Of a DNA stretch of 27,624 nucleotides, positions 9,175 through 16,989 are shown one piece after another. Origin of the DNA: an uncultured Alistipes sp. (GTDB taxonomy: Bacteria; Bacteroidota; Bacteroidia; Bacteroidales; Rikenellaceae); assembly GCA_959604655.1 (NCBI GenBank), contig CAUHCL010000017.1, forward strand, positions 1 through 27,624, given 5' to 3'. A program made the translations under genes and the position numbers. The notes beneath the pieces were generated by a model. It worked only from the letters and a program-made list of their open reading frames with translations, had not been told where the DNA came from and did no database searches. Each line of letters opens with the position of its first letter. The first letter of the stretch is position 1.

Positions 9175-9798
9175 ATGAAGATTTTGCGACTCATATTCCT
9201 GTCGGCCGCGATGGTGTTCCTCACGGGCGTTGGGGTGTGCCGTGCGCAGCGGTCGCGCGACTATTACGTCGGCGGGCGTCGGCCCCCGCGCATGGATATG
9301 GGCGTGTCGGTCGGTGCGGCCTACATGTTCATGTCGGCGGACGAGGGGGTGTCGCTGACGCCCAAGCTGGGTGTGCGCGGCGCGCTGGCCATGTCGCTGT
9401 GCTGGCGCGAGCGTTATGCGATGCGTATGGAGCTGGCGTATGTCTACAACAAGATACGAGCCGCGCGCGGCGGCGCAGAGTACGAGGTGCGGTCGAACGT
9501 GATGGAGATACCGATCCTGTTCTCGTGGCGCGGCTGGGGGATTGTGCGGCTTAACGCGGGTCCCGTGCTGTCGTTGGCAGGTACGGGGCGTTACGACGCG
9601 GGCGGCGAGCGGCTGGAGTTCGGCCGTCTGCGCACCACGCTCGGTTATGCGGCTGGCGCCGAGGTGGCGGTTTCGCGGCATGTGACGTTCGACGTGCGGT
9701 GGACGGGCGGTTTCGGCAGGACCGACAACTGGTTCGAGGGCGCGGAGTTCTCGGGCCGCAGCGGGTGGCTGTCGGTAGGAATGGGATACGTTTTCTGA
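9175..9798 (+). CDS. Outer-membrane beta-barrel protein (PorT/OMP_b-brl family)
   Basis: The chosen ATG gives 207 residues that begin with a clear signal peptide (KILRLIFLSAAMVFLTG, probable cleavage after the CRA of VCRAQ). The mature part is a series of alternating-hydrophobicity beta strands rich in Gly, Tyr and Arg (SVGAAYMFM, AMRMELAYVYN, LSVGMGYVF). It ends in Phe, the usual C-terminal signal for insertion of beta-barrel proteins into the outer membrane. The size suggests an 8-strand barrel. An in-frame extension to 9082 exists but would bury the signal peptide after 31 extra residues and precede the promoter. It lies 29 nt before the PhoH-family gene and may be co-transcribed with it. 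The specific function is unknown. Confidence 0.8.
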   Translation: MKILRLIFLSAAMVFLTGVGVCRAQRSRDYYVGGRRPPRMDMGVSVGAAYMFMSADEGVSLTPKLGVRGALAMSLCWRERYAMRMELAYVYNKIRAARGGAEYEVRSNVMEIPILFSWRGWGIVRLNAGPVLSLAGTGRYDAGGERLEFGRLRTTLGYAAGAEVAVSRHVTFDVRWTGGFGRTDNWFEGAEFSGRSGWLSVGMGYVF

Positions 9799-9827
9799 GC
9801 GGCCGCCGAGAATAAATATCGATTTTT

Positions 9828-10799
9828 ATGAATGCAGAGGCAGTCAACAAGGAGATAGCGATAGAGGGTGCCGACGTCCGCGAACTTTACGGGGCGCAGG
9901 ACATCTATCTGGAACAGATACGCGCGCTGTCGCCCAAGGTGAGGATCGTGGCGCGCGGCTCGTCGCTGCGCGTGCTGGGTTCGGCGCGCGACGTGGAGAC
10001 GTTCGAGCGCAAGATGAACGCGCTGGTGGATTATTACGTCAAGTACGGCCATATATCGAAAGAGGTGGTGGCGCAGGCCTTCGCCGAGGGGCTGAGCGAC
10101 CGCGTGGAACCCGTGTCGGACAAGGACGCGATAGTGTTCGGCAACAACGGCAACGTGATCCGCGCCCGCACGGTCAACCAGCGGCGTCTGGTGGAGATGT
10201 ACGAGTCCAACGACCTGCTCTTTGCCGTGGGCCCCGCGGGTTCGGGCAAGACCTACACAGCCATAGCCCTCGCCGTGCGCGCGCTGAAAGACCGCACGGT
10301 GCGGCGCGTGATCCTCACCCGTCCCGCCGTCGAGGCGGGCGAGAAGCTCGGGTTCCTGCCTGGCGACAGGAAGGAGAAGCTCGACCCCTACTTGCAGCCG
10401 TTGTACGATGCGCTGAACGACATGATCCCCGCGGTCAAGTTGCAGAAGTATCTGGAGGACGGCACGGTGCAGATAGCGCCTCTGGCCTACATGCGCGGGC
10501 GCACGCTCGACAACGCTTTCGTCATTCTGGACGAGGCGCAGAACACCACCGCGTCGCAGATCAAGATGTTCCTGACGCGCATGGGGCGCAACGCGAAGTT
10601 CATCGTTACGGGCGACGTGACGCAGATCGACCTGCCGCGTAAGAGCGACAGCGGCCTGACGCGGGCGATGGATACGCTGCGCGGCATAGAGGGCATAGGC
10701 ATGGTGGAGTTCGACAAGCGCGACATAGTGCGTCATCCGCTGGTGAAGCACATAGTGGAGGCTTTCGACCGACGCGACGAGGGCGTGCGTCTGCCGTAG
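9828..10799 (+). CDS. phoH: PhoH-family ATPase (YbeZ/PhoL type)
   Basis: This 323-residue cytoplasmic protein has the short N-terminal domain of the YbeZ/PhoL branch (residues about 1-90), followed by the P-loop PhoH domain. The Walker A motif is GPAGSGKT at residues 135-142 and Walker B is FVILDEAQN at 231-239. The surrounding sequence (LTRPAVEAGEKLGFLPGD, TGDVTQIDLP) is highly typical. Family members are RNA-associated ATPases, often genetically linked to the rRNA-maturation nuclease YbeY; that partner is not in this window. The length is close to the 320-350 residues usual for the family. It starts 29 nt after the outer-membrane protein gene. The biochemical role of the family is still poorly defined. 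Confidence 0.92.
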   Translation: MNAEAVNKEIAIEGADVRELYGAQDIYLEQIRALSPKVRIVARGSSLRVLGSARDVETFERKMNALVDYYVKYGHISKEVVAQAFAEGLSDRVEPVSDKDAIVFGNNGNVIRARTVNQRRLVEMYESNDLLFAVGPAGSGKTYTAIALAVRALKDRTVRRVILTRPAVEAGEKLGFLPGDRKEKLDPYLQPLYDALNDMIPAVKLQKYLEDGTVQIAPLAYMRGRTLDNAFVILDEAQNTTASQIKMFLTRMGRNAKFIVTGDVTQIDLPRKSDSGLTRAMDTLRGIEGIGMVEFDKRDIVRHPLVKHIVEAFDRRDEGVRLP

Positions 10800-10854
10800 C
10801 GCGGGCCGACGAAATAAAGAGAGAGATTGATTTTTAATAATAAAGAATAATATT

Positions 10855-12318
10855 ATGGACAAGAATCTAACGTCATTGAAACCTGCTTCGGTGTGGAAGC
10901 ATTTCGCGGAGATAGCGGCTATTCCGCGTCCGTCGCACAGCGAGGAGAAGATCCGCCGATATCTGGTGGCGTTCGCCGAGAGCCGCGGGCTGGAGCACAC
11001 GGTGGACGAGGCGGGCAACGTATACATGCGCAAGGGCGCCACGGCGGGCATGGAGAACCGCAAGGGCATCGTCATGCAGGCGCATGTGGACATGGTGCCG
11101 CAGAAGAACAACGACAAGGTGTTCGATTTCGAGAACGATCCGATCGAGGCCTACATCGACGGCGAGTGGGTTACCGCCAACGGCACCACGCTGGGCGCCG
11201 ATAACGGAATAGGCGTGGCGGCCATACTGGCCGTGCTGGAGGACGACACCATCGAGCACGGTCCCATCGAGGCGCTTTTCACCGCTACCGAGGAAACGGG
11301 CATGGACGGCGCGTTCGGCCTGAAGGGCGGCCTGCTCAAGGGCGAGATACTGCTCAACCTCGACTCGGAGACCGAGGGCGAGCTCTATGTGGGCTGCGCG
11401 GGCGGTACCGACGCCAACGTCACGCTGCGTTATGAGGCCGAGGCGGTTCCCGCCGAGGGGTACGAGCCTCTGCGACTCGCGGTGAAGGGCTGCAAGGGAG
11501 GTCACTCGGGCATCCAGATCATCTGCCAGCGCGCCAACGCCAACCGACTGCTGTTCCGTCTTGTGCGCATGCTCGGGCATGTGACCGACGTGAAGCTGTG
11601 TTCGGTCGACGGCGGCGGACTGCGCAACGCCATTCCGCGCGAGGCCGAGGCCGTGGTGATGGTCGGCGCGGCCGATGTGCAGGCCGTGAAGCAGACCGTT
11701 GAGGCGTTCGGGAAGACGGTGGCGGCCGAGTTTGCAGGCATAGAGGACTCCATATCGATAACGGCCGAGGCTGCGGAGCGTCCCGCACGGATGATCCCCG
11801 ACGCCGTGGCCGACAAACTGGCTGCTGCCATGGTGGCATGCCCCGACGGGGTGGCCCGCATGTCGACCGCCATGGAGGGGCTGGTGCAGACGTCGAACAA
11901 TCTGGCGCGCGTGGTGTCGGACGGCTCGACGGTGAAGGTGCAGACCCTGATGCGTTCGTCGGTGCGTTCGGAGAAGGAGGCGCTGGCCGATGCCATATCG
12001 GCGGTGTTCGAGCTCGCAGGCGCCGAGGTGGAGCTTACGGGCAGCTACGACGGCTGGAATCCCGACATGAACTCGCCGATATTGAAGGCCATGCTGGCTT
12101 CGTACGAGGCTCTCTACGGCGTGCGCCCGTCGGTGACGGCCATCCACGCGGGACTGGAGTGCGGCATCATAGGCAGCAAGTACGAGGGGCTGGACATGAT
12201 TTCGTTCGGACCCACCATCTGCTATCCCCACTCGCCCGACGAGAAGGTGGAGATCGCTTCGGTGGCCAAGTTCTACGACTTCCTGCTGCACACGCTCAAA
12301 AACGCTCCCGCCAAGTAG
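10855..12318 (+). CDS. pepD: Aminoacyl-histidine dipeptidase, M20C family
   Basis: PepD is a di-zinc cytoplasmic dipeptidase that hydrolyses Xaa-His and other dipeptides. Metal and catalytic residues are all visible: His77 and Asp79 (QAHVDM), the bridging Asp116 (LGADNGIG), the Glu pair 146-147 (TATEETGMDG), Asp170 (LNLDSE), and the C-terminal metal histidine in PTICYPHSPDEKVE. The lid domain (about 190-400) has the usual GGHSGIQI element. The length of 487 residues matches the family. The ATG follows an AT-rich 55-nt spacer after the PhoH gene with no TAnnTTTG core, so it may be read through from upstream or use a weak promoter. The lipid kinase gene begins one base after its stop codon. Confidence 0.96.
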   Translation: MDKNLTSLKPASVWKHFAEIAAIPRPSHSEEKIRRYLVAFAESRGLEHTVDEAGNVYMRKGATAGMENRKGIVMQAHVDMVPQKNNDKVFDFENDPIEAYIDGEWVTANGTTLGADNGIGVAAILAVLEDDTIEHGPIEALFTATEETGMDGAFGLKGGLLKGEILLNLDSETEGELYVGCAGGTDANVTLRYEAEAVPAEGYEPLRLAVKGCKGGHSGIQIICQRANANRLLFRLVRMLGHVTDVKLCSVDGGGLRNAIPREAEAVVMVGAADVQAVKQTVEAFGKTVAAEFAGIEDSISITAEAAERPARMIPDAVADKLAAAMVACPDGVARMSTAMEGLVQTSNNLARVVSDGSTVKVQTLMRSSVRSEKEALADAISAVFELAGAEVELTGSYDGWNPDMNSPILKAMLASYEALYGVRPSVTAIHAGLECGIIGSKYEGLDMISFGPTICYPHSPDEKVEIASVAKFYDFLLHTLKNAPAK

Positions 12319-12319
12319 G

Positions 12320-13282
12320 ATGGACGCGCGGATCGATATATCGCAGAAGTGGTACGTCATAGTGAACCCCGTGGCCGGATCGGGACGGGGGCTGGACGAC
12401 CTGCCTCAGATAACCAAACTGATACGCGACAACGGGATTCCGTACGAACTGGTCTTCTCGCAGCACAAGTATCACGTGACCGAACTCACGGTGCAGGCCG
12501 TGAATGACGGTTACAGGCGCATCGTGGCGGTAGGCGGCGACGGTACCCTGCACGAGGTGGTCAACGGTCTGTTCATACAGCAGGCCGTGCCTACCGAGGA
12601 GATTACCGTGTCGGTGGTGGCTGTGGGTACGGGTAACGACTGGATCCGCATGTTCGGCATCCCCACCCGCTATTCCGAGGCCATCCGCGCCATCCGCGAG
12701 GGCCGCACCTTCCTGCAGGACGTGGGCGAGGTCTATTACGAGGAATCGCACTTCCCGCAGATGCGCTACATGGCCAATGTGGCGGGCGTGGGATTCGATG
12801 CCGACGTGGTGCGGCGCTACCAGCACTACAAGAACAAGGGGCGTCGCGGCAGGTATCTCTATCCGTGGAGCATCCTGCGCAGCTATTTTCACTATCGGTC
12901 GACGGGCGTGAAGCTGTGGGTCGACGACAAGCTGGTGCACAACGGTATGATGTTCAGCGCGGCTATCGGCGTGTGCAAGTACAACGGCAGCGGCGTGCAG
13001 CAGCTGCCCGAGGCGGTGGCCGACGACGGGCTGTTCGACATAACGCTCATACGTCCCATACACTGGTGGCATGCGGTGTTCCGCCTGCGGAGGTTCTTCA
13101 ACGGCAGCATCTACACCATAGGTCACGTCGACCACTACCGCGGACGGCATATCCGCATCGAGTCGTCGCCCGAGATCCCGATGGAGCTGGACGGCGAGCT
13201 GCTGGGCGGCACGCCGCTGGAGTTCAGGATGCGTCACCGCTGCGTGAGGGTGGTGGTGAACAAGGATTTTTTGGACGAGTAG
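12320..13282 (+). CDS. Diacylglycerol-kinase-catalytic-domain lipid kinase (DgkB/YegS-like)
   Basis: This 320-residue protein belongs to the soluble lipid kinase family that phosphorylates diacylglycerol or related lipids in membrane turnover. The nucleotide-binding motifs are NPVAGSGRG (residues 16-24), VGGDGTLHEVVNG (71-83) and a VGTGNDW element near 109-115 (the usual form is P-G-T-x-N-D). The C-terminal half has the typical beta sandwich (PEIPMELDGEL). The ATG lies one base after the pepD stop, so the pair is translationally close and surely co-transcribed. The exact lipid substrate cannot be read from sequence; sphingosine and ceramide kinases share this fold, and some Bacteroidetes make sphingolipids, so a sphingoid substrate is possible. 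Confidence 0.88.
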   Translation: MDARIDISQKWYVIVNPVAGSGRGLDDLPQITKLIRDNGIPYELVFSQHKYHVTELTVQAVNDGYRRIVAVGGDGTLHEVVNGLFIQQAVPTEEITVSVVAVGTGNDWIRMFGIPTRYSEAIRAIREGRTFLQDVGEVYYEESHFPQMRYMANVAGVGFDADVVRRYQHYKNKGRRGRYLYPWSILRSYFHYRSTGVKLWVDDKLVHNGMMFSAAIGVCKYNGSGVQQLPEAVADDGLFDITLIRPIHWWHAVFRLRRFFNGSIYTIGHVDHYRGRHIRIESSPEIPMELDGELLGGTPLEFRMRHRCVRVVVNKDFLDE

Positions 13283-13291
13283 GGCAAGTTT

Positions 13292-13360
13292 GTCCCGCCC
13301 GAGGCGGGACTATCTTCGGCGGCTCGCGCAAAGCGCGACCCCCCGCAGCCGCCGAAGATA
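13292..13360. repeat. Tandem GC-rich hairpins after the lipid kinase gene (repeat family B, copy 1)
   Basis: Starting 9 nt after the kinase stop codon, a perfect 8-bp stem with a 3-nt loop (13292-13310) is directly followed by a larger nested structure. Its outer 14-bp arms pair perfectly (13311-13324 with 13347-13360, TATCTTCGGCGGCT) and enclose an inner CGCGC-aaa-GCGCG hairpin. The second unit shares TTCGGCGG, GCGCGACCCC and GAAGATA, in the same order, with the argE-argH spacer at 16921-16983. Confidence 0.7.
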
Positions 13361-13384
13361 GATATTTATGGGAGAAATAAATTG

Positions 13385-13423
13385 AAAAGGATCGCTTCCG
13401 CGGTGTGCGGGGGCGATCCTTTT
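13385..13423. terminator. Bidirectional terminator between lipid kinase and lipoprotein genes
   Basis: AAAAGGATCGC (13385-13395) pairs perfectly with GCGATCCTTTT (13413-13423). The A-rich left end and T-rich right end make it a plausible intrinsic terminator for both converging genes. A small inner CCGC/GCGG stem extends it. Confidence 0.75.
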
Positions 13424-13471
13424 CGGTCAGGAAAAAAGGTAATATTATGGTCGATTCGGCGTATCGGAGGA

Positions 13472-14044
13472 TTAATCCTCGGTGATCTCCACCTCTTCCA
13501 CCTCCACGACCCAGTTGAACAGGTCGTTGGCGCACTGACGCTGGAACTGCGAGAGTTGCGAGTTGTCGGTGGTGTCGGCGAGTATGGCGTTGAAGAACTG
13601 GTTTATGGTGCTGTAATGTCCGTTGACCTTCTGCGCCAGGCATTTGTAGAACTCGCTCTGCTGCTCGTGGGTGAGTCCGTCGGGCAGCATGCCCTGGCTT
13701 ACCAGATAGCGGTAGGGGTAGATGTGGCGCATGTTGCGCGCATCGGCGTCAAGTTCTTCGACGATGGTGGTGACGACGAACATGCGTACCGTGTCGTCCA
13801 CGCCGTCCATCTGCATGAAGGTCGTGTAGACGGGATAGCTGTTCTCCAGATCGACGGCCACGTCGTCCGAGAATACCACGAACTCGGGATCGGTCAGGTC
13901 CTGAAGGTAGACCATATCGCGATACTGACGCAGCGACTCGCGCATGGCTCTTTTCTGCTCGTGATTCCATCCGGCTTTAGGCGAACAACTCAGCATGACA
14001 GCCGCTACGGCCAGCAGAGGAAGATAAAGTAGAATCTTTTTCAT
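13472..14044 (-). CDS. Lipoprotein of unknown function
   Basis: I do not recognise this 190-residue protein. It begins with a lipoprotein signal peptide (KKILLYLPLLAVAAV) and a lipobox ending at Cys20 (VMLSC). The mature part is acidic and mixed alpha/beta, with no motif I can name. Residues about 100-150 (RNMRHIYPYRYLVSQGMLPDGLT) look helical, and the C-terminus is strongly acidic (EVEEVEITED). A perfect 14-bp palindrome (13467-13480) covers its stop codon. It diverges from the YjbR-family gene across an 86-nt spacer and converges on the lipid kinase. It is probably a periplasm-facing envelope protein. Confidence 0.75.
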   Translation of the reverse strand: MKKILLYLPLLAVAAVMLSCSPKAGWNHEQKRAMRESLRQYRDMVYLQDLTDPEFVVFSDDVAVDLENSYPVYTTFMQMDGVDDTVRMFVVTTIVEELDADARNMRHIYPYRYLVSQGMLPDGLTHEQQSEFYKCLAQKVNGHYSTINQFFNAILADTTDNSQLSQFQRQCANDLFNWVVEVEEVEITED

Positions 14045-14105
14045 AAAAAGTCGATGATTTTGGTAATTCTGCCTTTCTGTCGAGCAATAGGTGTGCCAAA
14101 ACCGC

Positions 14106-14113
14106 TATCTTTG
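14106..14113 (+). promoter_or_regulatory. Promoter core for the YjbR-family gene
   Basis: TATCTTTG matches TAnnTTTG exactly. Transcription would start near 14120, 11 nt before the ATG at 14131. No TTTG lies at the ideal -33 spacing. No matching core is seen on the opposite strand for the divergent lipoprotein gene. Confidence 0.55.
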
Positions 14114-14130
14114 TCGTAAAACTGCTTGTT

Positions 14131-14520
14131 ATGGATATTCTGGACTTTCGCGAGTATGTTCTCTCGCTGCCGCTGGTCGAGGAGTGCACTCCGTTCGACG
14201 AGACTACGCTGGTGTACAAGATCGGCGGCCGCATGTTCGCATGCGCCGACATGGAGGAATTCGACCGCGTGACAGTGAAGCACGATCCCGACGAGGGCGA
14301 GGCGCTGCGCGACCGATATGCCGAGATCACGCCCGCGTTTCATTTCAACAAACGCTACTGGAGCTCGCTCTCCGTCGGCGGCGATCTGTCCGATGCTCTT
14401 ATCCGTAGTCTTATCCGCAGCTCCTATTTCTATACGCTGCGCAATACGGTCACGCCCAAGCGGCTGCGCGAGGAGCTGATGCGGCAGGTCGAGGCCGAGA
14501 TGAAGGCCGAGGGGGAATAA
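14131..14520 (+). CDS. MmcQ/YjbR-family protein
   Basis: This 129-residue protein matches the MmcQ/YjbR family, small proteins with a CyaY-like fold once proposed to bind DNA. The family hallmarks are visible: an N-terminal helix (DILDFREYVLSLP), a strand-rich centre (TLVYKIGGRMFACAD), the HFNKRYWSSLSV segment around 70-81, and the helix DALIRSLIRSSYFYTL near 87-102. The length is typical. The molecular function of the family is not settled. It is a single-gene transcript convergent with thiL, with the repeat-A element filling the 106-nt gap between them. Confidence 0.85.
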   Translation: MDILDFREYVLSLPLVEECTPFDETTLVYKIGGRMFACADMEEFDRVTVKHDPDEGEALRDRYAEITPAFHFNKRYWSSLSVGGDLSDALIRSLIRSSYFYTLRNTVTPKRLREELMRQVEAEMKAEGE

Positions 14521-14536
14521 AGGTCTGTAATAAGCA

Positions 14537-14631
14537 TGTTCGCCGACGGCGGCGTGAATGCGATAGCAGTCCGCCGCGGTGGGGCGGCGGCGAACTGCCG
14601 ATATCGCACAGCGATATCGAATATTCTCAAA
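14537..14631 (-). repeat. Structured intergenic repeat A, copy 1 (3' side of thiL)
   Basis: This element is shared with 20016-20132 in the same order: TGTTCGCCGAC; then GCAGTCCGCCGC (14566-14577) pairing with GCGGCGAACTGC (14587-14598) with a single C-A mismatch; then a perfect 9-bp hairpin CGATATCGC-aca-GCGATATCG (14599-14619); then TATTCT and an A run. On the minus strand it begins at the thiL stop codon, so it would be the first thing in the 3' untranslated RNA. The second hairpin differs from that of copy 2 by one paired change. Confidence 0.75.
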
Positions 14632-15565
14632 AATGTGTGAATCCCCGCCACGGGGGAGTGATCTCGCGGCCGTGCTCCATCCAGCGGATGTCGGGCGCCG
14701 CCGATTCCGTTATCCGTCCTATGCGGTGTATCGTCCGCCCGAAGCGCTCGGCGAAAGCGCGTTGCAGATCGTCGGCCTCGGCTGCGCCGACGGTGAACAG
14801 CAGTTTGTAATCCTCGCCTCCGCACACGGCCGTCGCCGTGTCGCCGTCTGCGGCGGGTATGTTCTCGACTATGATTTCGGCCCCGCACGACGAAGCCCGC
14901 AGAATGTGCCGCAGATCGGATGCGAGTCCGTCCGACAGATCCATCATGGCATGCACCTCGGCGCGGCCGCCCAGCCACTCGCCCTCCGCGACCTGCGGCA
15001 CGGGGTTGCGGTGCACCGCGGCATAGGGCGTGTCGTGCCGTCCCTCCAGAATGTCCCGCAGCCCCAAGGCCGAGGCGCCTATCTCGCCGCCGACGAAGAT
15101 TACGTCGCCCGCACGCGCCGCCGAACGGCGTTTCACGTGCGATGCGGGGCCGCGGCCTATGGCCGTCACATTTACGGTTATGCCGTTTTTCGATGCCGTG
15201 GTGTCGCCGCCTACCAGCGCGACGCCGTATTCGGCCGACAACTCGCGGTAGCCTGCCGCGAACTCGTATGCCCACTTCTCGCCGACGTCGGCGGGCAGGG
15301 CTATCGACAGCAGCGTCGCTTCGGGCCTCAGACCCATCGCCGCCACGTCGCTCAGATTGACGGCCAGCGATTTGCGGCCCAGCTCGCGCGGCGTAATGCC
15401 GTCGCGCAGGAAGTGGACCCCCTCGGCGAGCAGGTCGGCCGTGAGCGCCAGCGCCTCGTCGCCTAAAGGCAGTATCGTGCAGTCGTCGCCGATGGCCTCC
15501 CATCCGTGACGGTCGGCGTCGGCAAAGAGGCGCGCCACGTGTTCTATGAATCCGAATTCGGTCAC
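14627..15565 (-). CDS. thiL: Thiamine-monophosphate kinase
   Basis: ThiL phosphorylates thiamine monophosphate to thiamine pyrophosphate with ATP, the last step of cofactor synthesis. The 312-residue protein shows the family motifs in order: IGDDCTIL (residues 25-32), LTADLLAEGVHF, KSLAVNLSDVAAMG, VGGDTTASK, MDLSDGLASD and CGGEDYKLLFT. The acidic Mg-ATP-binding residues are retained. The start is a GTG only 4 nt past the argH stop; the next possible starts would remove the conserved EFGFIEHVARLF segment. It is therefore translationally linked to argH, an unusual place for thiL, which is more often near thiamine genes or stands alone. Its stop codon lies inside the edge of repeat A. Confidence 0.95.
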   Translation of the reverse strand: MTEFGFIEHVARLFADADRHGWEAIGDDCTILPLGDEALALTADLLAEGVHFLRDGITPRELGRKSLAVNLSDVAAMGLRPEATLLSIALPADVGEKWAYEFAAGYRELSAEYGVALVGGDTTASKNGITVNVTAIGRGPASHVKRRSAARAGDVIFVGGEIGASALGLRDILEGRHDTPYAAVHRNPVPQVAEGEWLGGRAEVHAMMDLSDGLASDLRHILRASSCGAEIIVENIPAADGDTATAVCGGEDYKLLFTVGAAEADDLQRAFAERFGRTIHRIGRITESAAPDIRWMEHGREITPPWRGFTHF

Positions 15566-15569
15566 GCCG

Positions 15570-16898
15570 CTATCTCATCAATTCTTCCTCGGCCTTGAGT
15601 GCGGGCGCGTAGTCGAACGCGTGACGTTCGAATTTGGCGCGTATGCCGTCCAGGCAGAGGTTGCCTATGCTGCCTTCGTGCGTGTGGTGCAGTTCGCGTC
15701 CGTCGTGCTGGTATGTGCCGTTCTGCACGCGCATGCCCACCTCGCGGTAGGCGTCGCGGAACGGCACGCCGCGTGCCACGGCGTCGTTGACATCCTCCAC
15801 GGTGAAGAGGTATTTGTATTTGTCGTCGCGCAGAATGTCGCGGTCGATGCTCATCTGCCCGATGCCCTCGCCCGCCATGCGCAGCGCGTCGCCTATCTCC
15901 TTGAATGCGGGGATGTAGATCTCTTTGGTAAGCTGCATGTCGCGGAAGTAGCCCGACGGCAGGTTGGTCATGATGAGCGTCACCTCCGTGGGCAGGGCCT
16001 GCAAGCGGTTGCACTTGGCGCGTATGAGTTCGAATATGTCGGGATTCTTCTTGTGGGGCATGATGCTCGATCCCGTGGTGAAGGCGTCGGGCAGCTTCAC
16101 GAACCCGAAATTGGCGCACGAATAGAGACACACATCCTGCGCCAGACGGCCCAGCGTCGCCGCCACGGCGGCTATGGCCGTCAGCACGGTGCGCTCGGTC
16201 TTGCCGCGCTGCATCTGCGCGTAGATCGAGTTGTAGGCCAGATCGTCGAAGCCCAGCAGTCGGGTGGTCATGCGGCGGTCGAGCGGCACCGACGAGCCGT
16301 AGCCCGCGCCCGAACCGAGCGGATTGGTGTTCACCAGCTTGTAGGCGGCGTCGAGTTGCAGCATGTCGTCGGCCAATGCCTCGGCGTAGGCGCTCAGCCA
16401 CAGGCCGAACGACGAGGGCATGGCCACCTGCATGTGGGTGTAGCCCGGCATGAGCACATCCTTGTACTCCTCGGCCTTGGCCATCAGTACGTCGAACAGC
16501 GAGCGCACGCTCTGCTGCAAGGCTATGAGCGCGCTGCGCGAGAAGAGTTTTATGTCGACCATCACCTGGTCGTTGCGCGAGCGGCCCGTGTGGATGCGCT
16601 TGCCCGCGTCGCCGCATTCGGCCGTGAGCATGAACTCCACCTGCGAGTGGACGTCCTCCACGCCCTCGTCGATGCGGAAATCGCCGCTGCGTACCGCTGC
16701 GTATATCTTTTTCAGCCCCTTCTCCAGCGCCGCGCGGTCCTCGTCGGAGATCAGTCCTATCGAGTTGAGCATCCGCATGTGGGCCATGTTGCCCAGCACG
16801 TCGGCCTCGGCCAGATAGAGGTCCATTTCGCGGTCGCGTCCCACGGTGAATTCCTCCACGAAGGAGTCGGTGGCGTATCCCTTATCCCAAAGTTTCAT
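15570..16898 (-). CDS. argH: Argininosuccinate lyase
   Basis: ArgH splits argininosuccinate into arginine and fumarate, the final step of the pathway. The 442-residue protein has the fumarase/aspartase superfamily regions: HTGRSRNDQV (103-112), YTHMQ with the probable catalytic His155, and the signature loop TGSSIMPHKKNPD (275-287) with the catalytic serine. The length is slightly under the usual 455-465 residues. It begins 91 nt after the argE stop, the spacer holding a repeat-B element, and ends 4 nt before thiL. No TAnnTTTG core is seen in front of it, so it is probably read from the upstream arg promoter. Confidence 0.97.
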   Translation of the reverse strand: MKLWDKGYATDSFVEEFTVGRDREMDLYLAEADVLGNMAHMRMLNSIGLISDEDRAALEKGLKKIYAAVRSGDFRIDEGVEDVHSQVEFMLTAECGDAGKRIHTGRSRNDQVMVDIKLFSRSALIALQQSVRSLFDVLMAKAEEYKDVLMPGYTHMQVAMPSSFGLWLSAYAEALADDMLQLDAAYKLVNTNPLGSGAGYGSSVPLDRRMTTRLLGFDDLAYNSIYAQMQRGKTERTVLTAIAAVAATLGRLAQDVCLYSCANFGFVKLPDAFTTGSSIMPHKKNPDIFELIRAKCNRLQALPTEVTLIMTNLPSGYFRDMQLTKEIYIPAFKEIGDALRMAGEGIGQMSIDRDILRDDKYKYLFTVEDVNDAVARGVPFRDAYREVGMRVQNGTYQHDGRELHHTHEGSIGNLCLDGIRAKFERHAFDYAPALKAEEELMR

Positions 16899-16920
16899 TT
16901 CAGTCTGTTTGTGTAATGTT

Positions 16921-16983
16921 TATTTTTTCGGCGGTCGTTTTCGCGGTCGGCGTTGCGCGCGACCCCGAGCATCCGCGAAGATA
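16921..16983. repeat. Structured spacer between argE and argH (repeat family B, copy 2)
   Basis: This GC-rich spacer shares TTCGGCGG, GCGCGACCCC, GCA-CCG and GAAGATA, in that order, with the nested hairpin at 13311-13360, but its outer arms are decayed and extra bases lie in the middle. It separates argE from argH in an otherwise tightly packed cluster. Confidence 0.5.
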
Positions 16984-16989
16984 CGGATT

